DNA from: Desulforapulum autotrophicum HRM2
Lineage (GTDB): Bacteria; Desulfobacterota; Desulfobacteria; Desulfobacterales; Desulfobacteraceae
Direction of reading: 5' to 3'
Length of the DNA: 64,000 nucleotides
Assembly (NCBI RefSeq): GCF_000020365.1
Contig: NC_012108.1
Span: 682,001 to 746,000 of the forward strand
The translations under genes were made by a program, and so were the position numbers. Under the pieces are notes generated by a model. The model saw only the letters and a list, made by a program, of their open reading frames with translations. It did not search any database and was not told the DNA's origin. This document shows, one piece after another, positions 33,521-45,389 of the stretch (position 1 is its first letter; each line of letters begins with the position of its first letter).

Positions 33521-34480
33521 TCAGGACATTTGCTGCAGGCAAGGACGCAGATCCCTTAAAAATTCGTCCACTGTTTCATAATAAACCGTTGTACTGCCTG
33601 AAAAATGCATAAGTACCCAGTTTAACGATTCAGGGATGTAGGGAAATATTTTCTGCAGATTGGCCAGTCTGTTTTTAAAGACCAGCAAAAAATCACCCCC
33701 ATTAAATTCAGGGGCTTTTTTGCCATCGGCGCATAGATTTGCAATGTCCAGTTGGGAGTAAAATCCCTTTCCAACTATATATAAAAGTAACCCTCCCAGA
33801 CCAAAAATATCCAGCCCAAAAGGGTTTTCCTGGAAGCTGAAGGTATAGTCAAAATCAATCCAGACATAATTTCCTGTACTCCTTTCCACCCAGAGATGAT
33901 CCCGCCGGATGTCTCCGTGTTTTTCCCCCCTGGCATGCAAAGATTCTATTGCCTCACAGGCAACAATAAATTTGGGCAGAATCTGGGGCAGGTACTGGTG
34001 AAAATATGTTTCATGGTCCAGATCGAGTTCGTGTATCCATTGATCAAGTCGTTTGCCCCTTATGACATCCAGCACCCGGACGTTATTACCTGCAGCATCC
34101 TGTGTCGAAAACCCCTGCATGAATCGAAAGTCTTCCCGCACAAGATCAAGGATACGGGCCTCCTTTCGCGGGCTTCGGTAACACGTAATCTTTATTTCCC
34201 CCAGCTGGCGAGAAAATGTTTCATGGAAAACAAGCTTGAGAATTTGACGCTTCCCAGATTCAAGGTGACGGCATCGTTTGACCCAGAATTTCGGATCTTC
34301 AATTCCGAAGCTGCGCTCCACTTCGTCCCGCAGTACCAGGTAATGTTCATTGCCCAGGACAATTATATCCCCACCGGTAATCCGCATGAAATCGCCAGTG
34401 TCCGTATAAACCTGACCATATCTATCCACGTAGGCATCTGGTTGAAGCCGTTCCAGGATCTGTTTGACGTTTTCGGACAT
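33521..34480 (-). CDS. Protein-kinase-like protein, atypical
   Basis: 319 residues. The C-terminal half carries an inactive-looking or atypical kinase catalytic core: LHARGEKHGDIRRDHLWVE (residues ~183-201; HGD in place of HRD, with His where Asn binds Mg), then YVWIDFDYTF in place of DFG, and GLDIFGLGGLLLYIVG like the F-helix D-x-x-x-G-x. The N-terminal part includes KRQILKLVFHETF, a possible beta-3 lysine strand. I cannot assign a family name. It is followed by a universal stress protein gene on the same strand, which suggests a stress-signalling pair. Ribosome site AGGA lies upstream of ATG 34480. Confidence 0.7.
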   Translation of the reverse strand: MSENVKQILERLQPDAYVDRYGQVYTDTGDFMRITGGDIIVLGNEHYLVLRDEVERSFGIEDPKFWVKRCRHLESGKRQILKLVFHETFSRQLGEIKITCYRSPRKEARILDLVREDFRFMQGFSTQDAAGNNVRVLDVIRGKRLDQWIHELDLDHETYFHQYLPQILPKFIVACEAIESLHARGEKHGDIRRDHLWVERSTGNYVWIDFDYTFSFQENPFGLDIFGLGGLLLYIVGKGFYSQLDIANLCADGKKAPEFNGGDFLLVFKNRLANLQKIFPYIPESLNWVLMHFSGSTTVYYETVDEFLRDLRPCLQQMS

Positions 34481-34606
34481 GCTTGCCTCCTGAAAGGGAT
34501 TTTATTTTAAACTACCATGGCCGCCCCATAATTTAAAGAAAATTTCGTAAAAATGGGGAACATTGTGGCGATCACAGGGGGCTGAATTTTGAGTGGTTAT
34601 AAGTCG

Positions 34607-34939
34607 TTAACGCCCACTCATGCCCCTTCCGGAAATACCCCTTCCCGCCAGAGGATTGTACAGCTTTGTAATTGCAAATTTCATAACATCCAAGGATTGC
34701 ATGTCCAATATAATATTCATTAAGGTCTTCTCACCTTCTTCAGGAAGTACGCAAGCATTGTTCGCGTCAAAAGTTAAGCCTTCAAAGCCTTTTATTAATT
34801 TTTTCTGGTCTTTCTTGGTCATGCCGACCTGGGCTGCTTTTTTTCCATCTATTTCTTGAACGAGGTCGGTCAATCCAGCAGCTTCAAATTTTTTGAGTTT
34901 TTCGTCATCCAAAAACATATTAATGTAAAAATCTGACAT
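34607..34939 (-). CDS. Small hypothetical protein with GRG tail
   Basis: 110 residues, not recognised. It has a good ribosome site (AAAGGAG, 6-7 bases before ATG 34939) and a well-formed amphipathic sequence (MSDFYINMFLDDEKLKKFEA...). Residues 1-95 are acidic and helical; the last 13 residues (AGRGISGRGMSGR) form a small SGRG repeat. No membrane segment or cysteine cluster (one Cys only). A role cannot be inferred. Confidence 0.6.
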   Translation of the reverse strand: MSDFYINMFLDDEKLKKFEAAGLTDLVQEIDGKKAAQVGMTKKDQKKLIKGFEGLTFDANNACVLPEEGEKTLMNIILDMQSLDVMKFAITKLYNPLAGRGISGRGMSGR

Positions 34940-35377
34940 AATGAATCTCCTTTAAAAAATTAAATGTGACTATTTATAAAGAGAACAGAATCGATACCTG
35001 AAAGTATTTCATAATACTAATTGCCATCGATTTTATGTTTATATGCTTCATATGAAACACTCGCCAAAGCATTGTCAATGATGGTGTTTCAAAATTCGTT
35101 GAGGCCTGAGCCATACCTCGTTCCGGCCGTGCCGATTATATTGAGATTCAAGTCCTTAAAATAGAAAATTTTTGCAGGTATTCGGACCTTAATTTTTTTC
35201 TGCATATTCGGGTATAGTAATATAAAAATGGAAAGTCAAATAAAATTTTGTCCCAATCCTGACCTGAAATTGATGGGCCCGGTTCGCGAAGTTCTTTAGT
35301 ACCTGAAAGTTGCAGTAGACGACTACAGCAGCATATCCGGCCAAAGGGCCCTTGGAACTTTTAGGTGGTATGCATGT
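34940..35377. other. Gene-free stretch with repeat fragments
   Basis: No gene is supported. It holds a partial copy of the long repeat (35050-35134). It also holds the motif AGTACCTGAAA at 35297, which occurs again at 40773 beside the right end of the IS1634-type element, and a small hairpin AAGGGCCCTT at 35344-35353. Confidence 0.6.
35050..35134. repeat. Partial third copy of the long repeat
   Basis: Matches the first ~85 bases of the units at 2566 and 3107 (TATGAAACAC, CCAAAGCATTGTCAATGA, GGTGTTTCAAAATTCGTTGA), ending in the CGTTCCGGCCGTGCCG hairpin sequence. The structured remainder of the unit is absent here. Confidence 0.8.
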
Positions 35378-36163
35378 CTATTTACATCGATTTCTATAGG
35401 CGGTCGCCACCATTTCAGCACCATATTTTCTTTCAAGCCTTCGTACGATAAAATGGCCACGGGCTATATCTTGAAAATGATCAATGAACAAGGTGTTGAT
35501 AATGGAACCTCCGGCAGCACCGATTGCCGGGATCGCCTGGGCGGCGGCCTTTTCTGAAACCTGAATGCTGAAACGCTGGGCCACCAGGATGATAAGCCTG
35601 ACAAGGGCTGGGGCACCCTCTTCAACCACGCCTTTTTCCGCTATATATTCAGTTGCCCTTGTGATTGATTGGGCCAAAGCGGCTCGAACTGCAAAATAAC
35701 CTGATTCAGAGGCGTCATCGTTTGAGGTTGGGCCGCCTAAAGCAAAAACTTCTATGCATGCAAGTCTTGCTGCCTCTGAGGCGATGTCTTCCTGTTCACT
35801 TCGGGCAATATCCGCTATGGATCGCAGCATTATTGTCGTTGAAACAGGCAATTCCATGGACATTGCCGGCAATCCGAAAAAACCGCCAACCCCCCCTGTT
35901 GCTGCGACTGCAAATTTATGCCAGAAATCTGAGGAGGCTTCACCCGGAGTGTTTTTCATTGTGAAAATAGCTGCATGGGCCGCTTTAGTCAATGCCACCT
36001 GGGCGATCTCTCCAATTTTTGCATGCCAATTGGCAGGCAGCATTTTGAATCCCTTTTCAATGGGTATGCCGATCAGATTTGTAAGTTTTGCCGCAATGCC
36101 CGGGTTTTCAAGCAGGGCCTTTGCTCGTCTTAAATCCCTTAAATCTTTTTGCTGAAAGTCCAC
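35378..36163 (-). CDS. EcsC family protein
   Basis: 261 residues of the EcsC family, whose biochemical role is unknown. The family core is visible: GEIAQVALTKAAHAAI, then VAATGGVGGFFGLPAMSMEL and PVSTTIMLRSIADIARSEQED (residues ~88-130), and later AIPAIGAAGGSIINTLFIDHFQDIARGH. Two hydrophobic Gly-rich segments suggest membrane association. It stands alone on the minus strand. Confidence 0.85.
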   Translation of the reverse strand: MDFQQKDLRDLRRAKALLENPGIAAKLTNLIGIPIEKGFKMLPANWHAKIGEIAQVALTKAAHAAIFTMKNTPGEASSDFWHKFAVAATGGVGGFFGLPAMSMELPVSTTIMLRSIADIARSEQEDIASEAARLACIEVFALGGPTSNDDASESGYFAVRAALAQSITRATEYIAEKGVVEEGAPALVRLIILVAQRFSIQVSEKAAAQAIPAIGAAGGSIINTLFIDHFQDIARGHFIVRRLERKYGAEMVATAYRNRCK

Positions 36164-36247
36164 GGTGTTTTTCCTCCATGGCTGACGTTAGGTTGCCCAA
36201 AACCATTTCCGTTGGTGGGGGGGGGTAACGGGTTTACCCCCTGGGTT

Positions 36248-36871
36248 TCAATCTTCGTATATCAAGGCAAGACCAAATGCAATAAAGGCTGCGCCGGTTA
36301 ATTTATTGAAAAAAGTCATTGGTTTTTTCTGGGATAAATAGGGTGAAGCAACAGCGGATAAGAGCGCATAGCTTGATAATACAAGAAAGGAGATTCCTTC
36401 GATGGTCAATATCAAGATTAAAAACTGGGGAATAAACGACCTTGCGGGGTCGATGAATTGAGGGAAAAGCGCGGTAAAGAAGGCTATGGCCTTGGGGTTG
36501 GAGATGCCGACCCCGAACCCCTCCTTAAACACGGATAAAAGGGCCCTTGTCTGCCTTCGTTTACTTTGGGGTTGGATGTTTTTATCTGTATGGGGTGTTC
36601 TCCACACTTTAATGCCTAAATAGACAAGATAAATGCAACCCAGCACTTTTAATGCAGAAAACAAGGATGAAGAGGCAAGTATGATCGCTCCCAGACCAAC
36701 GGCAGACAGGGTTGCTAATATTACCATGGCCATGAAATTGCCAAGGATATTTAAAATGGCGATTTTATATCCGTATCTCATACTGTTCTTTATGGTCAAG
36801 ACAACGGCAGGGCCCGGTATCGCGGTTATTGTAATCGCTATAGTTACATAAATCATGTAATCGTTTATCAT
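36248..36871 (-). CDS. LysE/RhtB family amino-acid exporter
   Basis: 207-residue inner-membrane protein with about six helices. Typical N-terminus MINDYMIYVTIAITITAIPG followed by PAVVLTIKNSMRYG. The central loop GISNPKAIAFFTALFPQFID is the family signature. It would export amino acids or derivatives. The start at 36871 gives the normal family length; the frame extends upstream but that part is not conserved-looking. The start codon and its upstream region are duplicated at 61109-61244. Confidence 0.88.
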   Translation of the reverse strand: MINDYMIYVTIAITITAIPGPAVVLTIKNSMRYGYKIAILNILGNFMAMVILATLSAVGLGAIILASSSLFSALKVLGCIYLVYLGIKVWRTPHTDKNIQPQSKRRQTRALLSVFKEGFGVGISNPKAIAFFTALFPQFIDPARSFIPQFLILILTIEGISFLVLSSYALLSAVASPYLSQKKPMTFFNKLTGAAFIAFGLALIYED

Positions 36872-36994
36872 GGAGTCTCTTTCTCTGCATGGCCAAAAGG
36901 GTTTTGTCAATAATCCCCCGTAAAAAAGGGGAATAACGTTTCTTCCTGACATGGGTTTTATATTGTTTGTTCTGGGACTTTGCAAGGAGAAACT
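36858..36994. repeat. lysE 5'/upstream segment duplicated at 61 kb (copy 1)
   Basis: These ~137 bases (first codons of lysE and its upstream region) recur at 61109-61244 in the same orientation with about 90% identity, including TGCATGGCCAAAAGGGTTTT and GGAATAACGTTT. The 61-kb copy lacks the rest of lysE. Confidence 0.85.
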
Positions 36995-37216
36995 CTCTGA
37001 TCTGTACCCTTTGATTGCAACACCGGCAGAAATAACCGCCACAGGGTTTTGATTGTTTCCGGCCTGTATTTGTGTTAACGGTAACCTTGTTAATACGATT
37101 AACCCTAGGGTTTTTTTAACCCGAATGTCCATGCCGGGCCTACCAGGATTCTTAGCAACTCGATGATCCAGTGACCCGTTTGCCTTAATTTATTCGGCAG
37201 GGGTAAAAGAGGCCTA

Positions 37217-37963
37217 GTGAAAACATCTCTCAAACATATTTTCAGGGGGGGAAATGCCGGTCTAAAGGTCGTGGATTTGACCCATCCCCTGGATGAAAAT
37301 ATTCCCATCTGGCCGGGGGATTCTGAATTCAAGCTTGCTGCCCGGGCATCCTACGAAAAGGATGGGTATCTGACCCATAGTCTGGCTGTGGGAGAACACA
37401 GTGGAACCCACTGGTCAACCCCCAACACCTTTGTTCCAGGCGGCCGCCATGCTGGAATGTTCACCCCGCAAGAGCTGGTGGTTCCGGCCGTGGTCATGGA
37501 TATCCGCGCCAAAACCTGCCAGGACAGGGATTATTGTCTTACAGTTGAGGATGTGACGGCCTGGGAAGCTGTGTACGGGGAAATTCCCCTGGGTAGCCTG
37601 GTGGTTCTCTTTACCGGCTGGCAGGAACGCTGGAATGATTCCTGCTCGTTTTTTGGTCTGGATCGGGAAAATACCATGCATTGGCCGGGTTTTGGCAGGG
37701 ATGCGGTGATCCATTTGGTCGAGGAGAGAAAGATTGCAGGCCTTGGCACAGATACCCACGGCATTGACCCGGGCAATGACGGGGCATTCAAGGCAAGTGG
37801 TGCCATCTTCAGGGCAGACAAGATTGTCCTTGAATGCCTGGCAGGCCTTGATGGTTTGCCCGCTGTGGGTGCGATGCTTGTGATCGGGGGACTGCCCCTG
37901 AACGGGGGAACGGGCAGCCCTGCCCGGGTGCTTGGCCTTTTGGGCCTTGGTCGGATCTATTGA
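37217..37963 (+). CDS. Cyclase family protein (kynurenine-formamidase fold)
   Basis: 248 residues. The N-terminal VVDLTHPLDENIPIWPGD and central GTDTHGIDPG match the metal-dependent cyclase/formamidase family. The usual metal motif HxGTHxDxPxHF is altered to HSGTHWSTPNTF (residues ~60-71): the Asp ligand is Ser and the second His is Thr, so activity may be changed or lost. GTG is taken as start because AGAGG lies just upstream and no ATG precedes the conserved domain. The gene converges on the lipase gene with a 7-bp overlap. Confidence 0.8.
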   Translation: MKTSLKHIFRGGNAGLKVVDLTHPLDENIPIWPGDSEFKLAARASYEKDGYLTHSLAVGEHSGTHWSTPNTFVPGGRHAGMFTPQELVVPAVVMDIRAKTCQDRDYCLTVEDVTAWEAVYGEIPLGSLVVLFTGWQERWNDSCSFFGLDRENTMHWPGFGRDAVIHLVEERKIAGLGTDTHGIDPGNDGAFKASGAIFRADKIVLECLAGLDGLPAVGAMLVIGGLPLNGGTGSPARVLGLLGLGRIY

Positions 37964-38787
37964 ATGCGCTGGTCAATCCATTGATGGATATCCTCAATTA
38001 CTTTTGCATTTCCCGGTTCGTTTAGAATTTCGTGGAAAAATCCTTTGTACAGGGTGAGTGTCTTGTCCGTTGATAAAATGGTGTTGTACATGTATTGGGA
38101 TGCCTCCGGTGTTACAATCCGGTCGTCGCCGCCGTGGAGGATCAGGCAGGGATACTGGTAGCCGGCCAGGGCCTGGGTCAGCCAGGTGGCTCCGTTGATA
38201 AAAACTTCGCCCAGGAGTTTCTGGCAGGTTTCCTTTAGCACCAGGGGATCATTGTCATAGGCCTCGACCACGGACTTGTCCCGACAGATCAAGACGGACA
38301 GCTCATTGGGAACCTTGTTCCGGGGCTCGGTTTCAAAGTCGATCTCCTGGAAAGGTTTAAACAGGGGCAACACAGTGACAGCCGCTCCTGAAAGTATCTG
38401 ACCTGTCAGTTTACCCGGGTATTTAACCCCATAGGCGGCAGTGATAAATCCTCCCATGCTGTGGCCGAGCATGAAGACTGGAATCCCTGGATTCTCCCGT
38501 ATGATTCTTTCCACCAGGATATCTGCATCATCAATGAATTGGTTAAAATCGTCTATGAATCCCTGTTCACCACCAGAGCGGCCATGTCCCTGGTTGTCGA
38601 AACGGTAGACGGTGTAGCCGAAGTTGTTGAGTTGATCCACCACATGGTCGTAGCGTCCCAGATGCTCGGCCAGGCCATGAACGATGAGGACGGCAGCCCG
38701 GGGTGACGTCACCGGGTTTGCCTTGGCAAACAGGTCCACCCCGGGGGTGGATGAGGGGATGTTTATTTCACTTAATTGACAGGCCAT
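37957..38787 (-). CDS. Alpha/beta hydrolase, monoacylglycerol-lipase-like
   Basis: 276 residues of the Hydrolase_4 / lysophospholipase type. Oxyanion-hole VLIVHGLAEHLGRYD (~residues 38-52), RFDNQGHGRSGG (~66), nucleophile elbow MLGHSMGGFIT (~105-115), Asp in LILHGGDDRIVTPEA (~210) and His in GFFHEILNEPG (~246). No signal peptide. ATG 38787 is preceded by AAAGGA at 8-9 bases. The IS at ~38861 begins 74 bp upstream and may have replaced its promoter. Confidence 0.9.
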   Translation of the reverse strand: MACQLSEINIPSSTPGVDLFAKANPVTSPRAAVLIVHGLAEHLGRYDHVVDQLNNFGYTVYRFDNQGHGRSGGEQGFIDDFNQFIDDADILVERIIRENPGIPVFMLGHSMGGFITAAYGVKYPGKLTGQILSGAAVTVLPLFKPFQEIDFETEPRNKVPNELSVLICRDKSVVEAYDNDPLVLKETCQKLLGEVFINGATWLTQALAGYQYPCLILHGGDDRIVTPEASQYMYNTILSTDKTLTLYKGFFHEILNEPGNAKVIEDIHQWIDQRIQ

Positions 38788-38860
38788 GTTTGAATTCCTT
38801 TCAGTAAAAGAAGGATCTGATTTGGAGCGTATGGGGTGAAAGTATCCTATACGTGAGTTC

Positions 38861-41352
<2,492 letters not shown>

Positions 41353-41387
41353 TATCATGTAGCATTGATATTCTTTCAAGTTAATGT

Positions 41388-41815
41388 CTATTTGAATGGG
41401 CTAACCAGGGCGGCAGCAATGGCGAGATAACGAAGGGCCTTTCCAGTGGTCACAAGGACAAGGAACAGTGTGAAATTGATCTTGAGTGCCCCTGCAACAA
41501 CGGTCAGGGGATCGCCGATTACAGGCACCCAGGAAAAGAGCAGGGTGGCGGGGCCATAGCGTTTGAACCGGCGGGTTGCCCTTTCAAAGGCTTGTTCCGA
41601 GGTGTGGAAAATTTTCCGCCCCAAAAACCCATGAAATAGTTCACAACAGCGCCCAGCACATTGCCCGTGGTGGCAACGATCAGAGAAAGAATTGGATCCT
41701 GACCGCCGGCAATGAGCACCCCCAGTACAACTTCAGAACCCATGGGTAAAATTGTGGCCGCAAGAAATGAAGCAATAAAAAGTCCTGCAAGGCCGTACTG
41801 GGTCAGGGCTTCCAT
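41388..41815 (-). pseudogene. yqaA-like DedA-type membrane protein, frameshifted copy
   Basis: About 90% identical to the intact gene at 61271-61714, but near 41616-41640 sixteen bases are missing (intact copy: TTTTTTCCATGGAAAACCTG), so the reading frame shifts and splits it into 98- and 78-residue parts. The first part keeps the N-terminal helix FIASFLAATILPMGSEVVL; the second keeps ERATRRFKRYGPATLLFSWV. It is a decayed duplicate, not a separate gene. Confidence 0.9.
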
Positions 41816-41852
41816 GTCTTTTTGAAGACAGCGGCCGACCAGTTTTGGCGAA
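41816..41852 (-). repeat. Duplicated tail of prmA
   Basis: The ~37 bases right of the yqaA copy (GACAGCGGCCGACCAGTTTT) match the last codons of the prmA-like gene at 61702-61745. After that the sequence changes abruptly into the MvhD-like remnant, marking a recombination junction near 41852. Confidence 0.75.
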
Positions 41853-43027
41853 GCTGTTCCATACCTTTGCGAACCTCACCCCTTCGGCCGCACTGATCCA
41901 CGAGAGCTGGAGCCGCTCGGGGCGAATGCCCTTTTTTACCATTTTCTTATGAATCCGCTCCACCCGTTTGACGGTCCAGTGGTTGGCATCAATGTAGTGG
42001 CAATCCCCGATGTGGCAGCCACTCACCAGCACCACGGGGGCACCATGTTCAAAGGCCCGCCAGATGAATTTCTCGTCCACCCGGCCCGAGCACATGGTGC
42101 GGATCAGCCGGCCATTGGGGGGATACTGTAGTCGGGACACCCCTGCAAAATCAGCCCCGGCATAGGAGCACCAGTTGCAGGCAAACACAACAATCTTTTC
42201 TGCAGGCCGGATATCGAGCATGGCATCGGTCTGGGCGTTGATCTGGGCGTCGGTGAAATGGTTCAGGACAATAGCATCTGCCCGGCATTCGGCCCCGCAG
42301 GTGCCGCACCCGGCACAGGCCGCCGTGTTGACAATGGCCGGAGTTTTTTTCTTGACATCCACGGTGATGGCATTGTAGGGGCAAAAGCTTTGGGTGGGCC
42401 TCAAGGTAAAATCCGTCCGGGGTGAGCTGGAGACCGAGGATCTCCTGGAGTTGCTGGGTGCACCTGGCCGAATTCAGGCCCAGGGCCAGGACAAGCATGC
42501 CAAGGTCGTGGAATTCCACCCGAGCCGTTGCCATGTTCTCAACGGCCACCCGCAAGGATCCGTTGCTAAGCTCCTCAACAGAACCGGGAAGGCCCCTCAA
42601 ATACTTGACCCCAAGCTTGTGGCTTCGGTTGTAGAGCGCCTCAAACCCCTTTCCAAAGGCCCGGATATCCATGTAGAACACCTTGATATCCATATCCGGA
42701 TAATGCTCCTTGAGGATGAGGGTACTCTTGATGGTGTTCATGCAGCAGATGTTCGAGCAGTGCTCCCCACCCCTTCGCCGGGAACGGGACCCCACGCACT
42801 GGACAAACCCGATCTCCTTTGGCAGGGTTCTGTCAGTGGGACGCACAAGCTCTCCCCGGGTGGGGCCGCCGGCATTGACAAGGCGCTCAAACTCAACGCT
42901 TGTCACCACATTCTCAAACCGGGTGTAGCCGTACTCGTCCATGGCCCGGGGGTCATAGGGTTCAAGGCCCGTTGCCACAACAATGGTGCCGGCCTTCTCA
43001 TGGATCACATCGATAAATGAGTCACTT
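41853..43027 (-). pseudogene. Truncated and frameshifted hdrA-mvhD fusion
   Basis: The upstream part (43027 to ~42400) is the C-terminal half of HdrA, the flavin subunit of heterodisulfide reductase: IVVATGLEPYDPRAMDEYGY, GFVQCVGSR, HCSNICCMNTIKSTLILKE, FYMDIRAFGKGFE, LVLALGLNS. Near 42390 the frame changes and part of a ferredoxin domain is lost; the text resumes as FCPYNAITV and ACAGCGTCGAECRADAIVL. It then becomes an MvhD/FlpD domain (VVFACNWCSYAGADFAGVSR, TMCSGRVDEKFIWRAFEHGA, VSGCHIGDCHYIDANHW), cut off near 41853. The N-terminal half of HdrA is missing at 43027. A working copy would move electrons between ferredoxin, a hydrogenase or formate dehydrogenase, and disulfide reduction. Confidence 0.85.
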
Positions 43028-43352
43028 TACACAGAGCTATTTGAGCTAATTCGTAGTGTCATCAGATTCGAAAGAAAAAGACTATCGAGTATCGTATAAA
43101 TGGAGCAACTATAACGGTTGATTCTCTGGAATAATCTCGGATTGTGGGATGATTCTTTCTTGTTAGGTTATTTGGGCTTTCATAAAGGTCAATAGCACCT
43201 TTTATTATTATCTCAACTTTCGGAGTTTAGTCACTCTAAATTTTAAAAATACAACAATTTGAAATAACTATTAATATTGACGAGATTCACTACCTATGAT
43301 ACGTGTTCTTTACCCCTAAAAAACAACAATCAAAGATAGGAATCTCATCAAA
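43028..43352. other. Left flank of the IS4-type element
   Basis: AT-rich, without a gene. It begins where hdrA homology stops (GTCACTTTACACAG at ~43021) and leads to the IS4-type transposase start at 43353, so it probably contains the left end and promoter of that element. No matching inverted end was found on the right side near 49400. Confidence 0.5.
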
Positions 43353-44323
43353 ATGCATATTACCTCGACAGAATATCAAAATCAAACCATAAATCCTGAA
43401 AAGCTCGGAATTTTTGGTAACTATTTTTCCAAATTAAAAGTTGGAAGCATGCTCAACAATTCAGGTATAGTCAAAACCAAAGGTGCTTCTCCCCTGGAAT
43501 TGTTCACTATCGTTTTCAATCTGGCGTTTATTGGCAAAAACTTCTTCCAAGGCGTAGTGCGGAATAAAAAAGTGGGAGTCGGAAAAGATGCCGTGTATGA
43601 CTTTTTAAATTCGCCCACCTATAACTGGAGACGGTTTACAACTCTTCTTAGCAGCCGAATTTATTGTATAATTAAGGGTCTTCTGGATAATTCTTCTGAA
43701 GAGGTTCTTATCTTTGATGACTCGCCATACGACAGAAGCCGTTCCAAAAAAGTGGAACTTCTTTCCCGTGTATATGATCATGCAACTCACAAATATCTAA
43801 AAGGCTTCAGGCTGCTTACTCTTGGCTGGTCAGATGGTAACAGTTTTCTCGGGATTGATTTTGCCTTGTTATCATCAGCAAACAAAAAGAATCGATACAA
43901 TGAAATCAATCCAGATATTGATAAAAGAACGTGCGGTTATCAACGCCGCAAAGAAGCGATAACAAAATCCACAATGCATCTGGAACCAATGGTAAAAAAG
44001 GCCCTCAAGACTGGTATCAGGGCGAAGTATCTTGTAATGGATAGTTGGTTTTCAATGCCTTCGGTGATTTCGAGCCTTCGCAAGCATATCCACATTATCT
44101 GCATGCTTAAGGATCATCCAAAATGGTTTTACGAGTACAATGGAAAGAGACTCAGGTTAAGTGACCTTTATGGAAAATTAAAGAAAAAAAGAGGGAAGGC
44201 CAAAGTTAAGGCCAGTGTCCTTGTTCGGTTACCTGACGGGAACAAAGCCAGAGTCATATTTGTCCCCTGTGATAAAAAACGAGGATGGCTCGCCTTTTTA
44301 TCAACAGATATTACCATAGCAGA
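43353..44323 (+). pseudogene. IS4-family transposase, N-terminal part (split by transposon)
   Basis: 323 codons of an IS4-type DDE transposase up to the insertion point, then reading into the transposon to a stop at 44345. Visible: EVLIFDDSPYDRSRSKKVEL (first catalytic Asp, ~residue 116), KGFRLLTLGWSDGNSFL, and AKYLVMDSWFSMPSVISSL (second Asp, ~225). The part with the catalytic Glu lies at 48912-49326, beyond the 4.6-kb insertion. Rejoining the halves at the duplicated AGCAGA restores an uninterrupted frame (DITIADDEIIRLYGKRWDIE). Confidence 0.92.
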
Positions 44324-44453
44324 TGATAAGATGCAAATACTCTAACGCTTTTTATCTGCCCTGTTTTTATAAAAAAGGCCTCAATAACATTTATAATCAG
44401 CTACTTGCATAGCATTGGCCCTAATCGTGTTTTCGCAAAATACTCTAACGCTT
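44324..44453 (+). promoter_or_regulatory. Left-end transposase binding sites
   Basis: Two direct copies of the terminal motif AAATACTCTAACGCTT occur at 44324-44350 (within the inverted repeat) and 44432-44453 (TTCGCAAAATACTCTAACGC). The matching pair at the right end is inverted: 48887-48911 and 48851-48872. Confidence 0.8.
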
Positions 44454-44556
44454 CAAATAAATATCATTTTTTACAGTAGGTTAATGCTATTTTATAGCAG
44501 TGTTGCACGGAATGTGTATTTCAAAAATCAGTCAATGAAGTTTGAGAAGTTGTAAA

Positions 44557-44595
44557 CAAAAATAGACCATTCGCTAAAAAAGCGTAATGGTCTAT
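44557..44595 (-). terminator. Terminator of the transposon operon
   Basis: Read on the minus strand, ATAGACCATT and CGCT pair with AGCG and AATGGTCTAT, followed by TTTTT. It lies 125 bp after the ATPase gene's stop. The remaining sequence to the left end has no gene. Confidence 0.75.
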
Positions 44596-44719
44596 CCTGA
44601 TTTAATTATCTTGTCCGAGGTATCTAATCTGGACGATCTAAAGTTTTAGAACAGCAAAATCAGTCCTTTCTGGCCTCACATTATTTCTTGGTGAAATTTT
44701 TCCATGTGCCTTATGTTCG

Positions 44720-45388
44720 TTATTGAGGAGGAAGATCAGAGAGAAATTCCAAGGCAAGATTGATGTCAACAAAGGTGTATTTCAACTCCTTTGCTCTGTC
44801 CCTGCAGTCTGTACAAATTTCTCTGAATTTTCTCATATCGCCTTTGGTCGTCATATAAATCTGTTCAATGGCCTCCTGTTCAATATCCTTGTACTCGACA
44901 ATGAAATCTTCTACCACAATCGGGTATAGAATAAGCGTTTTCAAGCGGCTGAGGATGTCTGGATGCTCGCGGGTTAAAAAGGTCCTCACCTTTGGTAATC
45001 CTGCAAATACAATGGGAACACCGGCATCGATAACCCTTTTGAGGTAGGGCCAGACCCGGGGATCAAGATCGTTTGCCTCGTCGATTAAAATAAAGCAGTT
45101 GGACAGACTGCATATCATTTCCAAATATTGAGGGGTTCGCCGGTAGGTGGCGATTGTGTCGTAATTTAGCTTCTTTAAAATCGATGCCAGGGTTTCATGT
45201 ATGTTGAACAGTGACTCCACCCAGACGGCATGAAGTTTTTTCGGTTGCAGCAATTTCAAGAAACGGGTTTTACCCACGCCATAATCACCCTCGATCAAGA
45301 CGCTCTGCCTACGATAGATTCGGTTATATGTGGCCCCCAGATAAGAAATGCGGCGTTTGTCATTTATAAAATCTTCTTTTCGTTTCAT
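44720..45388 (-). CDS. AAA+ transposition ATPase (TniB/TnsC/MuB-like)
   Basis: 222 residues from the ATG at 45388, one base after the TGA of the transposase gene (TGACATG), with GGAG about 9 bases upstream; translation is probably coupled. Walker A is GDYGVGKTRFL (~residue 35), Walker B CFILIDEANDLD (~97), and sensor-like FAGLPKVRTFL follows. It resembles the ATPases that select and deliver target DNA to MuA/TnsB-type transposases. An earlier in-frame start at 45466 would overlap the transposase by 77 bp. Confidence 0.85.
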   Translation of the reverse strand: MKRKEDFINDKRRISYLGATYNRIYRRQSVLIEGDYGVGKTRFLKLLQPKKLHAVWVESLFNIHETLASILKKLNYDTIATYRRTPQYLEMICSLSNCFILIDEANDLDPRVWPYLKRVIDAGVPIVFAGLPKVRTFLTREHPDILSRLKTLILYPIVVEDFIVEYKDIEQEAIEQIYMTTKGDMRKFREICTDCRDRAKELKYTFVDINLALEFLSDLPPQ

Positions 45389-45389
45389 G

